Part shown: in pieces, positions 24,244-33,729 of the stretch
Layout: each line of letters begins with the position of its first letter
Numbering within the stretch: position 1 is the stretch's first letter
Assembly (NCBI GenBank): GCA_007026445.1
Contig: VDMD01000003.1
Span: forward strand, 1,116,001 to 1,180,000
Direction: 5' to 3'
DNA length: 64,000 nucleotides
Source of the DNA: Schizophyllum amplum
Taxonomy: Eukaryota > Basidiomycota > Agaricomycetes > Agaricales > Schizophyllaceae
Made by a program: the position numbers and the translations under genes
Notes under the pieces: model-generated
Told to the model about the DNA's origin: nothing
The model's input: only the letters and a program-made list of their open reading frames with translations
The model's database searches: none

Positions 24244-25137
24244 TAGCCCTTCTCAATTCGCGTCTGAATTCAGTTCTGAATTCCTGTCTGAACGCGTCCG
24301 TTGCCAGCCTGTGAGTGGCCTGGCGACGAAAACCGCATGGTCACCGTGATTGCGTGCCTGTCTTCGGAGAAACTGTCGAAGGGGCGCACCTGGGGCGCAC
24401 AGCGCGTGGGCGGCGGGGCGGCGGACACGGCGGCGGGAGGGCGGGGTGCGTGTTATGGAGGAGAGTTGGGGGGGGGGGGGGCTGGGGGGAGGGGGGGGGG
24501 GGCGGCGGGAGGATAGTAAGGGAGCGCAGGACTTGGGGCGCGTCGCCCATGCCCAGGCGCCGGGCGTCGGGACGGCGGCCCAGTGGACACGGCATTTGCC
24601 GGTCACGCGTGCGGCGACGCCATTGTTCGACTTGCCTTTGTATTCTTGCCCCCGGGTACGATTTATATGGCCAATCTGCCTGGCAGTGGCCCTGATTATA
24701 TTCTATAGTGTACAAGATGACTGCTCTCAAAGCAACAGCGGGGGAGGAGGCGGAGAGAGCAAAACTGCCACGCGTGACCGGCAAATGCCGTGTCCACTGG
24801 GCCGCCGTCCCGACGCCCGGCGCCTGGGCATGGGCGACGCGCCCCAAGTCCTGCGCTCCCTTACTATCCTCCCGCCGCCCCCCCCCCCCCTCCCCCCAGC
24901 CCCCCCCCCCCCCAACTCTCCTCCATAACACGCACCCCGCCCTCCCGCCGCCGTGTCCGCCGCCCCGCCGCCCACGCGCTGTGCGCCCCAGGTGCGCCCC
25001 TTCGACAGTTTCTCCGAAGACAGGCACGCAATCACGGTGACCATGCGGTTTTCGTCGCCAGGCCACTCACAGGCTGGCAACGGACGCGTTCAGACAGGAA
25101 TTCAGAACTGAATTCAGACGCGAATTGAGAAGGGCTA
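24244..25137. repeat. large inverted repeat (two 368-bp arms, 157-bp spacer)
   Basis: The left arm 24244-24611 and right arm 24769-25137 are near-perfect reverse complements, apart from small differences inside G/C homopolymers. The arms start with TAGCCCTTCTCAATTCGCG and end at the palindrome CACGCGTG next to the spacer. The spacer (24612-24768) is unique and includes ATTATATTCTATAGTGTACA. No obvious target duplication flanks the pair. Same-looking reading frames on opposite strands arise from the symmetry and are not genes. It lies directly 5' of the copia polyprotein, where a 5' LTR would be expected. Confidence 0.9.
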
Positions 25138-25233
25138 GTCTCATTTGCCGAACCCGCCTTTACCAGATACCCTCTAGGCGCCGACGGATACTCGTTCTGG
25201 CCATATGTGCCGTCGTCCGATTCTGCGGAACCC

Positions 25234-28200
25234 ATGAACCTCCAGCACGCGTCTTCCGTTCCCCAGATCCCGCTCCCATACGGCCCGCATGCCTATCCAC
25301 CGGCACATCCATCTCAGCCTTCCTCCGTGGCGACTCCGTCTGCCGGTTTCGACTCCCCGGACTTCCTGACAGGATCCAATGCGCAGCCCTTACCTTACAA
25401 TTCCCGTTTTTCCGCCGAGATCCATCCTGCTTCACCTCATTCGCGCATACATTCGCCCATTTCACATCATTCCTCGGTATCACATCACTCCGATCACGTA
25501 TATCCCCGTTCCCCTCCTCCCCAGCCGCCGATGGGCACACCGTCGGGGCAGGACCCGTATATGCGGGGGCCTGTTCCACATATTCATCCTGAGGCTCTGG
25601 GCTTCTCCTCTTTTGGCTACCATCCTTATCCCTACCCTTATGTGCCACAACACACTTTCAATCCATACTTTCCTTTTGGTATTCCCCCGCATATACCTGG
25701 TTTTTCGGCGCCTTCTGCATTTCCCACCTCTTTCCCTTCATATCCTGGTCTGTCTGCGATGCCTCAGTCGTCGCCGCCCTTCGGGACGGGCACGTCTGTT
25801 CCCTTGTCTATGCCAGTTGCTCCCTCGTCGGCTCCTGGTGTGGCGTTGGGGGGTTCTGCCTTCACGCGTACTTCGGTGCCTGCGGAGGTTGTACCGGCAC
25901 CCAACGATCTGGTTCCACCCTATGATCCCGATTCTCTTGACCCTTCACATCCTCTCCATGATCGCACCTCTCCGTACTCTGTCTATTATGTTTACGGCTC
26001 CGAGAAGTTCAAACTACCTACCGTTCCCGGGCTGTCGCATGTTCCTGTCCTGAAGGATCGGGAGTCGTTTCCCGTGTGGCACAGTGCCATCGTCGAGACA
26101 ATAAAGGCCACCTGCCCGGTACTCTGGCGCCACCTCGTCGCTACGCCACCTCCTCGCTCCGACGAAGGTCCTCCACTCGCCATCCAGGTTCCGCTGATCC
26201 CGCCTCGCCGGTCTGGCCTCCGCACGCGTTTGGACCACGAGATATCTGATGCCTGGTGGCGCGCTGATGCCATGGTCATGGCGATCCTCCAGCAGCGGCT
26301 CCATATCTCTGTGCGCGGTGGATTCACGCCTGCCACTTCTTCGTCGGAGGTCACGGCACTGGAGTTATACAATGCTATCCGCACCTGGTATGGGGCTGGG
26401 AACGCGATCGCCATCAGCAATGTGGTTGACCGTCTCACCGCTATCCTGCCTCGCTCTTCGGGCAATTCCGACATGGCGATATTCATCGAGGCATTTCGCG
26501 CCGGCGTTGATGCAGTTGCTCAGGCTGCTGGCACGGCTGACCTCGCTCGCTCGTACCTCCCCGACCTCCGCGCCAATCTACTCTTCATGGGTGCGCTCCC
26601 TCGCGATGGCGTTTGGTCGCCTCTTGTGGCAAAGATTCGAGACGCAATCAATGCACATGGAGGTTATCCGATTCTCGCTCTCCTGGACGAGGCCCGCGAT
26701 ACTCTGCTCACGCCGTGTCGCTTTCACCCTCAGCCCCGCGAGCGCCGTTTCCCTCCATCAGGAACGTCCTCCACGTCTACGCCGACGAGCGCTTCCCCTT
26801 CCGCGCCTCCTCCGACCTCCAGTGACACCTCTCGGATTGGCAACTACCGCCCTACCCCTCCTCCTGCCAATGCCACTCGTTTTGGTTCTGGACCACGCCC
26901 GCCTCGCCCTCAGCTTGCTGCTGTTGCAGCTGGTGTTGACACCGCCTCTGCCTGCGTGCTGGGTGATCCTGATGATGGAGGGGGTTATGATGGTGCTCAG
27001 ATACCTTTGCCTGACTTTGTGCCGTCCGCGGAAGACGTTGCACGGGACGAGGTAGCTAGCATGGTCACCAATGGTATTGCTTATGGCTCGTGCTCTACGC
27101 CCTGCGCGTTCGTGACCATCCTGGATCGCCTGGGACTCGACGGTGCGGCATTTGAGGCAAGTTTCGGTGGTCACCATGCTCTTGTGTCATTCCTCGCGAT
27201 GTTCCCCGGGCTGCTGGACACTGGTTGCACCAATCACCTCGAGTCCGACCGCGCGCTCTTTCGGGACTACGAGGAACTGCCGAACACCAGCGTCGCCACC
27301 GCCGATTCTGGCAGCTCTCTCCGCATATTGGGGAAAGGCACTATCCACTCCCGTATCCTTTGTGATGACGGAAACTGGTATCCTGTTGTCTGGCGTGACG
27401 TGTTCCATGCTCCCGACGTCCCGACTATGCTCATTTCTGTGGGACAGATGAGTGAGCAGGGGTTCAGCTTTGCATGGGGGAAGGACTTCATTGTGACCTT
27501 TCCTGCTCTCCCCGGTCTTCGCCATCGCCTTACCACGACAGCGGTACATCAAGGACGTCTGCGCTTCCTACGCATGGAGCACGTTCGTCCCGCCGTTTCG
27601 CCCTCGCCATCCTCTGCGGATTTCGCGCACCTCGCTGCTCCTGTCTTTGCCAAGCCGGTCGAGAACCAGGAGTTGTGGCACCGTCGCTTCGGGCATGCGG
27701 GCTGGGACGCTGTTCGTAAGATGTTGCGGTCCACCTATGCCACCGGTGTCTCCGTTGTTGGGCCGTCTTCGGACTCACCACGTTGCGTTGCTTGCTTGGA
27801 GGGCAAGCAGTCGCGTCCGGCGTTCGCGTCACCGCTCAACCGTGCGTCTGCGCTCAACGAGCTGGTCCACATGGATACCGTTGGTCCGATGCCTGTCTCA
27901 TCCTTCACCAAGATGATCTACGCCTGGGTCGCCCTCGACAATCACAGCCAATGGGGTGAATCTCATGGTCTGCGCACGAAGGACGATGTTGTTGCTATCA
28001 TGCGCGCACTCATCGCACGCTGGGAGCTCCAGGCCGGTCTGCCCGTCAAAGGTGTACGGTGTGACTGTGCGCCAGAGTTCGTCAGTGGTGCCCTGGCCAG
28101 ATGGTTTGAGGAGAAGGGTGTTCAAGTCGAGAAGACAGCACCGTATATTCACCAGCAGAACGGGAAAATCGAACGGTACATTCGGACTATCGAGGAGATG

Positions 28201-30780
28201 ATGCTCACTCTCCTCGCTGATTCAGGTCTACCGCTCGCTTTTTGGCTTGATGCCTGGCTCTGCGCCCAATACCTTCGCAATCGCCTGCCGACCACCACCT
28301 TGCCTGCCGGCGTTACCCCGTACGAAGCTCGAAAGGGCCGGAAGCCCGACCTATCTCACCTTCGCGTCTTCGGCTGTCGGTGCTGGTTCTGGATTCCTGC
28401 CGAGAAGATGAAGAAATGCGGCCGGAAGATGATTGAGGGAATTTTCGTCGGCTATGACGAGAACCGTGTGGGCTACTATGTACGTGAGGTCCCTCACTAT
28501 CAATTGCGCTTCGTCCACGACGCGATTTTCGACGAAGCCACTCCGGGATCCTATCGCCGCCTTGCGCGCGCCCACGCACCATCGCCGTCATCCTCAGATG
28601 ACGCTGCTCCCGGGTTGCCAGACGGCCGTGCTCCTTCTGGGGGTGCTGCTGCTCGCCCCGATGCCGTGGCGTATGACGGTCGCACTCCTTCTGGGGGTGC
28701 CACTGTCCGTCATGATGCCGTGTTTGACGGTTCATGTACCACTCCTGGGGGTGCATGTTCTCGCCACGAGGAAGATGAGGAGCTCGAGGTAGATGGCCGT
28801 CGACTTCTGCGCCCGCGCAATACCTTGAAGCAGACCGAGAAGGGTCGTGCTTACCTGGAGACCTTGCGCGTTCGGAACGCAAAGTCCGCGGCGCGCTCTG
28901 CACATCAACAGGAACTCGCGTCCGTTGCCGCTCTTGCGCCGGCGCCAGTCCCGGACAGCATCCTCCGCGACTTTGCTGGCTTATGTGATTTCGACACCAT
29001 ACGGCAGCTCACTGACGTTGGCGTCACGCTCGCGGACAACGAGACAGACTCTTACTTTGCGCATGCCGCCTGCACAGCGTCGCTATCCGCAATATCTCCG
29101 AAGTACGACCTGAAGCGACCACCCCGTACCCTAACTGAAGCACTGCGCCGACCGGATGCCACTCTCTGGTGGGACGCCTGCCTGCGGGAAGTCGGCAGCA
29201 TCAACGAGAAGGCGGTATTTCGACCTGAGCCATTACCGGCTGGTGCGTGCGCATTGCCGCTCCAGTGGGTTTTCGCTTGGAAGGCCGACCCCGTATCTGG
29301 CAATCCTTGTCACCTCGCCAAAGCTCGAATCGTCGCCGGTGGACATCTCCAACGACCCGGTGAGTACGGCCTGACCTACGCGCCAGTCGTCCGTACGTCA
29401 AGTGTCCGTACCATCGCCGCCGACGCCAACAGGACCGACAAGCTGCTTTTCACCTTCGATGTCAGTACCGCCTTCCTGTATGGAGTCCTGGGCCAAAATG
29501 AGCGCGTCTACTGCAAGCAGATCCCTGGGTTTCCGCTCGATTCACCGACTGCGGTTCTACGCGCCGTCAAGTCTATCTACGGTCTCAAACAATCTGCCCG
29601 CGCATGGTACAAGAAACTTCGATCCGTCCTCGAGTCGCTCGGAATGGTCGTGTGCGACGTTGACCAGGCCGTCTTCATTGGTCGGTGGACTAGCCCGCCT
29701 GATTCGTCTATCCCTATGCCGCCTTCCGGTGAACTCGTCTGTCTGCTTGCGGTCCACGTTGATGATGGTTTGGGATCCACGAACTCGGCACCGCTGTACA
29801 AGTGGTTGATAGGCAAGCTCCGCGAACATTTCCTGGTGAAGGACCTTGGAGAGGTGGACGTCTTTTTGGCAATGAAATTCCGACGCGACCGACAGAACCG
29901 GCGTCTCTGGATCTCCATGGAGACCTTCATTGGCGACTTACTTGAGTCGAACGGTATGACGGACTGCACCGGCCACGACGTTCCGTTGATCATGCAGCCG
30001 GCTGACGCAAAACCTCTACCCGACGAATTCCCTCATCTCACGGACGCTCAGGTCACGGTCGAATTTCAACGCTTAGTCGGCTCGTACAACTGGCTCGCGA
30101 TGACGGCTCGCCCCGACCTTGCATACACGGCGACGGCGCTCGGACAGTTCTGCGCGAAGCCAACACGAGGTCATCTTCGGATGGCTAAGGGTGTCCTTCG
30201 ATACCTTCGTAAGACGCGATACCTCGCTCTGCAATACGATGTCGACGCATCTGCCCTCACTGCCATCGATTCCGCTATACCGCCGTCCGACGCAACGCTG
30301 AAGTTAGAAGGCATCGGCTACAGCGACGCCGACTGGGCATCGGACTCCGCCACTCGACGCAGCATATCTGGATACTCCATATTCATGTATGGTGGTCTAG
30401 TGTCATGGTCGGCCGTCAAGCAGAAGGCTGTCGCACTCTCGTCCACAGAGGCCGAGTATACGGCAATGTCGCATATTCTTCGTGAGGCTCTCTGGATTCG
30501 CCTATTCGCACACTCCACTGGTCTTCCCCTCCCGCGCCCCTTTCCTCTCCGCGTCGACAATCGCAGTGCACTCTGTCTATCGGAAGGCGAGGGAACGACC
30601 ACGCGTACCAAGCACATAGATGTTAAGTACCATTTTATTCGCAATTATATCGAAGACGGCTCCATTTCCCCTTCCTGGATACCTACTACAGATATGGTCG
30701 CCGATATTTTCACTAAACCTCTCCCATATCCTCTTCATACCAAGCACTGCAAGTCCCTCGGACTTGTTTCGCTTCGCTGA
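25234..30780 (+). mobile_element. Ty1/copia-type retrotransposon, intact Gag-Pol reading frame
   Basis: One uninterrupted frame of about 1,848 codons from the first ATG (MNLQHASSVPQIPLPYG); the frame is open a little further upstream without an ATG. Order of parts by residue: a His/Pro/Tyr-rich N-terminus (1-250); a Gag-like helical region (about 255-560); aspartic protease with LLDTGCTNHL (about 660); integrase zinc region HRRFGHAGW...CVACLEGKQ (about 815-860); integrase core with HMDTVGP, RCDCAPEF and QQNGKIERYIRTI, supplying D, D and E; a reverse transcriptase of the copia type with FDVSTAFLYG, YGLKQSARAWYKKL and LAVHVDDGL; and RNase H with GYSDADWA, STEAEYTA and RVDNRSAL. Protease-integrase-RT-RNase H order is diagnostic of Ty1/copia. 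No CCHC knuckle was found in Gag. All catalytic residues look present, so the ORF may be functional. A 3' LTR candidate follows; no 5' LTR or primer-binding site is visible. Confidence 0.93.
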
Positions 30781-30790
30781 TGGGGGTGTG
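30778..30790 (+). other. polypurine tract at the copia 3' end
   Basis: TGATGGGGGTG directly overlaps the stop codon and precedes a TGTTAG sequence, the usual arrangement of a plus-strand primer just before a 3' LTR. Position and composition only. Confidence 0.5.
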
Positions 30791-31022
30791 TTAGCATATA
30801 CGGACCCACACGTACACGTGACCGTGACAACGTACATATACGTGCCTCGGTCACTCGCATTCCTCAGTCGTTATCCCATCATCCAGACGGCTGAGGTATG
30901 TGCATTCACTCCTAGATATCCTACCTATACTGACTCTAGTAGTACCGTGTCGTATAGGTGAATATAGTCGTTATCCCATCATCCAGACGGCTGAGTACCG
31001 TGTCGTATAGGTGGAGATTACA
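30789..31022 (+). repeat. candidate 3' LTR / 3' end of the copia element
   Basis: Begins TGTTAGCATATACGG after the polypurine tract and may end near ATTACA at 31017-31022, just before the minisatellite. It contains the duplicated segment described next. No matching 5' copy exists in the window, so the LTR limits are inferred. Confidence 0.45.
30866..31013 (+). repeat. tandem segment present once with and once without a 47-nt intron-like insert
   Basis: Copy 1: 30866-30895 (AGTCGTTATCCC...GGCTGAG), then 47 nt (30896-30942), then 30943-30960 (TACCGTGTCGTATAGGTG). Copy 2: 30966-30995 joined directly to 30996-31013, with both flanks identical to copy 1. The 47-nt insert begins GTATGT, has CTGAC about 8-12 nt before its end, and ends TAG: donor, branch and acceptor of a small basidiomycete spliceosomal intron. 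Confidence 0.85.
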
Positions 31023-32055
31023 GGGACGTGCACGCGCCCTCTTGCGGGTCGTGAAAGCCGCCCTCTTGCTTGCGGGACGGTGACACGCCCTCGCGGGTCG
31101 TGGACGCAAGCCGCCCTCGCGGGACGTGAACGGAAGCCCTCTTGCGGGACGTGGACGCCGTCCTCCTGCGGGACGGTGACACGCACCCTCTTGCGGGTCG
31201 TAGACGCCGCCCTTGCGGTACATCGACGCGCGCCCTCTTGCGGGTCGTGACCGCATACCGCCCACGCGGGACGTAGACGCGCGCCCTTTTGCGGGACGTG
31301 GACGCGCGCCCTCTTGCAGGTCGTAGACGCAAGCCCTCTTGCAGGACGTGGACGCAAGGCGCCCTTTTGCGGGTCGTGGAAGCCGCCCTCTTGCGGGATG
31401 TGGACGCGTGCCCTCTTGCGGGACGTGAACGCCGCCCTGTTGCGGGACGTAGAGGCGCGCCCTCCCGCGGGTCGTCGACGCGCACCCTCTTGCGGGATGT
31501 GGACGCAAGCCGCCCTTTGGCGAGTCGTCGAAGTTGCCCTCTTGCGGGACTTCGAGGCTGCCCTCTTGCGGGACGTAGACGCAAGTCGCCCTATAGCGGG
31601 TTGCGGACGCTGCCCTCTTGCGGAACGTCGCCGCCCTCTTGCTGGACGTGAACGCAAGGCGCCCTCTTGCAGGATGTGGACGCCGCCCTCTTGTGGGACG
31701 TGGAAGCTGCCCTCTTGCGGGTCGTGGACGCGCGCCGACGTCGCCGCCCTCTTGCGGGACGTGAACGGAAGCCCTTTTGCGGGTCGTGGACGTGGAAGCC
31801 GCCCTCTTGCGGGACATGGACGCAAGTCGCCCTTTTGCGGGTCGTCGACGCGCGCCCTCTTGCGGGTCGTCGTAGACGCCGCCCTCTTGCTGGACGTGGA
31901 CGCAAGGCGCCCTTGCGGGACGTGGAGGCCGCCTTCTTGCGGGATGTGAGCGCCGTCCTCCTGTGGAGCGTGGACGCAAGGCGCCCTGGCGGGACGTGGA
32001 TACGCCGCCCTCTTGCTGGACGTGGACGCAAGGCGCCCTTGCGGGACGTGGATGC
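31022..32055. repeat. minisatellite of about 1 kb
   Basis: Several dozen diverged copies of a roughly 22-30 nt unit around CGCCCTCTTGCGGGACGTGG ACG, with variants (GGGTCGTGGACG, TTGCTGGACGTGG). Long open frames on the minus strand (two overlapping frames of over 400 codons) come from the lack of stops in the repeat unit and are not genes. Confidence 0.9.
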
Positions 32056-32074
32056 GAGCGCGGGAAATTCGACA

Positions 32075-32163
32075 CTGAGACAAGGGAGAGGACAGGGGCG
32101 AGGGGAGAGGAGGGGAGGAGTGAAGAGGGGAGAGGACAGGGGCGAGGGGAGGAGGGGAAGGGC
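32075..32163 (+). repeat. purine tract, second copy
   Basis: G/A-rich run (GAGAGGACAGGGGCGAGGGG units) resembling 23631-23848, followed by the same CACTTTGRAGACTT sequence. Confidence 0.7.
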
Positions 32164-32205
32164 AACTAGACACTTTGGAGACTTCTGGCGTCGACGGCCG
32201 GGCTA

Positions 32206-32989
32206 AGGTACTCCTCATACATCTTCGACCAACCCCACGTGCGCGGGCGTGACATGCCCGATATGGTGAAATTATGGGAGAAAAGCAGAATCAAATCGTT
32301 TACTTATTTGTGCGTTCGAAATTGACCATTATGGCCGCACAGGGTTTTATATATCATGGCCCTCGTTGTGACCATTGCCCTTGATAAAAATTCCGAGACC
32401 AACCAAATATCTAGTTCCATTTTCAATGAATTTCATGGTCATTTCCCGTTCCATGCTGTTGTCCAGGGCCTGCGCAGCGCTTTGCCAACTGGAGCTCCTC
32501 TATGAGCTTATAGATCGACATATCCAGCGAAATCTCGTGACAGGACTCACAGAAACCGACTCAGTATGGTTACTATCTTGCCAGATAATAGCATCACTTC
32601 CTGGAAGGACTTGGGCGGGTGAGCGCTAAGTGACCCACAATTTGTATGGACAAAGGTCGTTATCCATGCTTAAGTACATATATATGTACCTTTGCAAGTA
32701 CCAGGTTACCGTGCTGGTCTGCAGTTCAAAGGGGACTGGCCACACACTTCAGCCAGTCTTATTGTTAGAACTACTTTCTCAGATGAGCGCATCTTATCAC
32801 AAAAATTGGGGGATCTACTCATGGGAATGTTCTCCAGAGGACTGTGGCACAGAATTCCCATAACTTTACTATAACCTAAGTTATGAGCTCGCCGATGTAG
32901 ACCGAGGCATGCCCGAGGCAGGTATGCCCAAATCCGGAATGTGACTGTCACACAACGTGGGGTTCGTCGAAGATGTATGAGGAGTACCT
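32206..32989. mobile_element. nonautonomous TA-target inverted-repeat element (Tc1/mariner-like MITE), 784 bp
   Basis: The termini are an inverted repeat of about 34 nt with a single mismatch, beginning AGGTACTCCTCATAC at the left and its complement at the right. Both ends abut TA (32204-32205 and 32990-32991). The uninterrupted target exists in the paralogous repeat at 23847-23905 (GGGC-TA-GCTGAG), which shows that the insertion duplicated TA. A TA duplication is the mark of Tc1/mariner-superfamily elements. The inside has no long ORF and no transposase motif, so it is nonautonomous. Confidence 0.85.
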
Positions 32990-33039
32990 TAGCTGAGACG
33001 CGTTTGCGTGTTTTTCACTATGTAGGCAGACGGTGCGGA

Positions 33040-33660
33040 CTGACATTGACGTTCCTGCGAGCGTGAACGTGGCGGCTGGCAGCAAGGGACGTGGAGAGCA
33101 CCGTGACGGGACCGTGGATGTCGTGCGATTGAGAAGTTGGTGGCGTTTTTGGTAGGTTGGGGATCGGCGACCGGGGTGTTTCAATTTGGGCAGGGACCGT
33201 TTTTGATACCGAGCGTTTTAGATTGTGTGGGGTGTGGAGTGGGGGCAGGGGACGGCCGCACGGGGGAAGGACGTGGTTTATGGGGGGCGTGGACGCGGGG
33301 GCCGTGAAAGCAAAGGTTGGGATGGAAAGACGAGTGTATGCGATGGATCGTGGAAAAGACTTGGGTCGTGGGATGAAAGTGGACTGTGCGATGTGAGAGG
33401 AAGCGATGTAAGAAGGAGTTAGCAGACGGATATAACGCGCTAATGACCGATATAGTGGTGGGATGGCGAGTGATAGTGTTGGGATGATAGGAAGAGGGGG
33501 AGGAGCCGGATCGAAAGAAGCGAGGGGGTATGGGAGGTAGCCGATAGGACGGGGTGAAAGCCGACGGAGTGGGGGCAGGTGATGAGGAGGAGGGGTAAGC
33601 ACGCGGGGAAGCGGGGGTGGGGGGAGACGGGGATTGCAAACGCCGGGACGCGGACCGGAG
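33040..33660. other. G-rich region upstream of the MFS gene
   Basis: Strand-asymmetric, G-rich on the plus strand. A long minus-strand frame here runs into the antisense of the MFS first exon and is rejected as a gene. No other feature seen. Confidence 0.4.
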
Positions 33661-33669
33661 GAGGAGGCT

Positions 33670-33678
33670 CTTATAAGC
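33670..33678 (+). promoter_or_regulatory. TATA-like box of the MFS gene
   Basis: CTTATAAGC about 53 nt before the ATG at 33730. Confidence 0.45.
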
Positions 33679-33729
33679 ACGGCTGCCAAGAGATGCCCAC
33701 GCCCAGTCCTTCCCCCAGACGCCAAGACG

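Noticed and set aside
24341..25066. Matching frames on plus and minus strands within the inverted repeat
   Set aside because: The same peptide appears on both strands because the arms are reverse complements; Gly/Arg-rich sequence through homopolymers is not credible coding.
27065..28200. Chance that the copia ORF is a host gene derived from integrase
   Set aside because: Protease, integrase, reverse transcriptase and RNase H are all present in copia order with intact catalytic residues, so it is a retroelement.
31022..32055. CRISPR-like array
   Set aside because: The units are contiguous and diverged without unique spacers, and the genome is eukaryotic.
30936..32218. Two overlapping minus-strand open frames of over 400 codons
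   Set aside because: They lie wholly in the minisatellite, are open in two frames at once, and consist of repeated Arg/Pro/Ser peptides; the repeat unit merely lacks stops.
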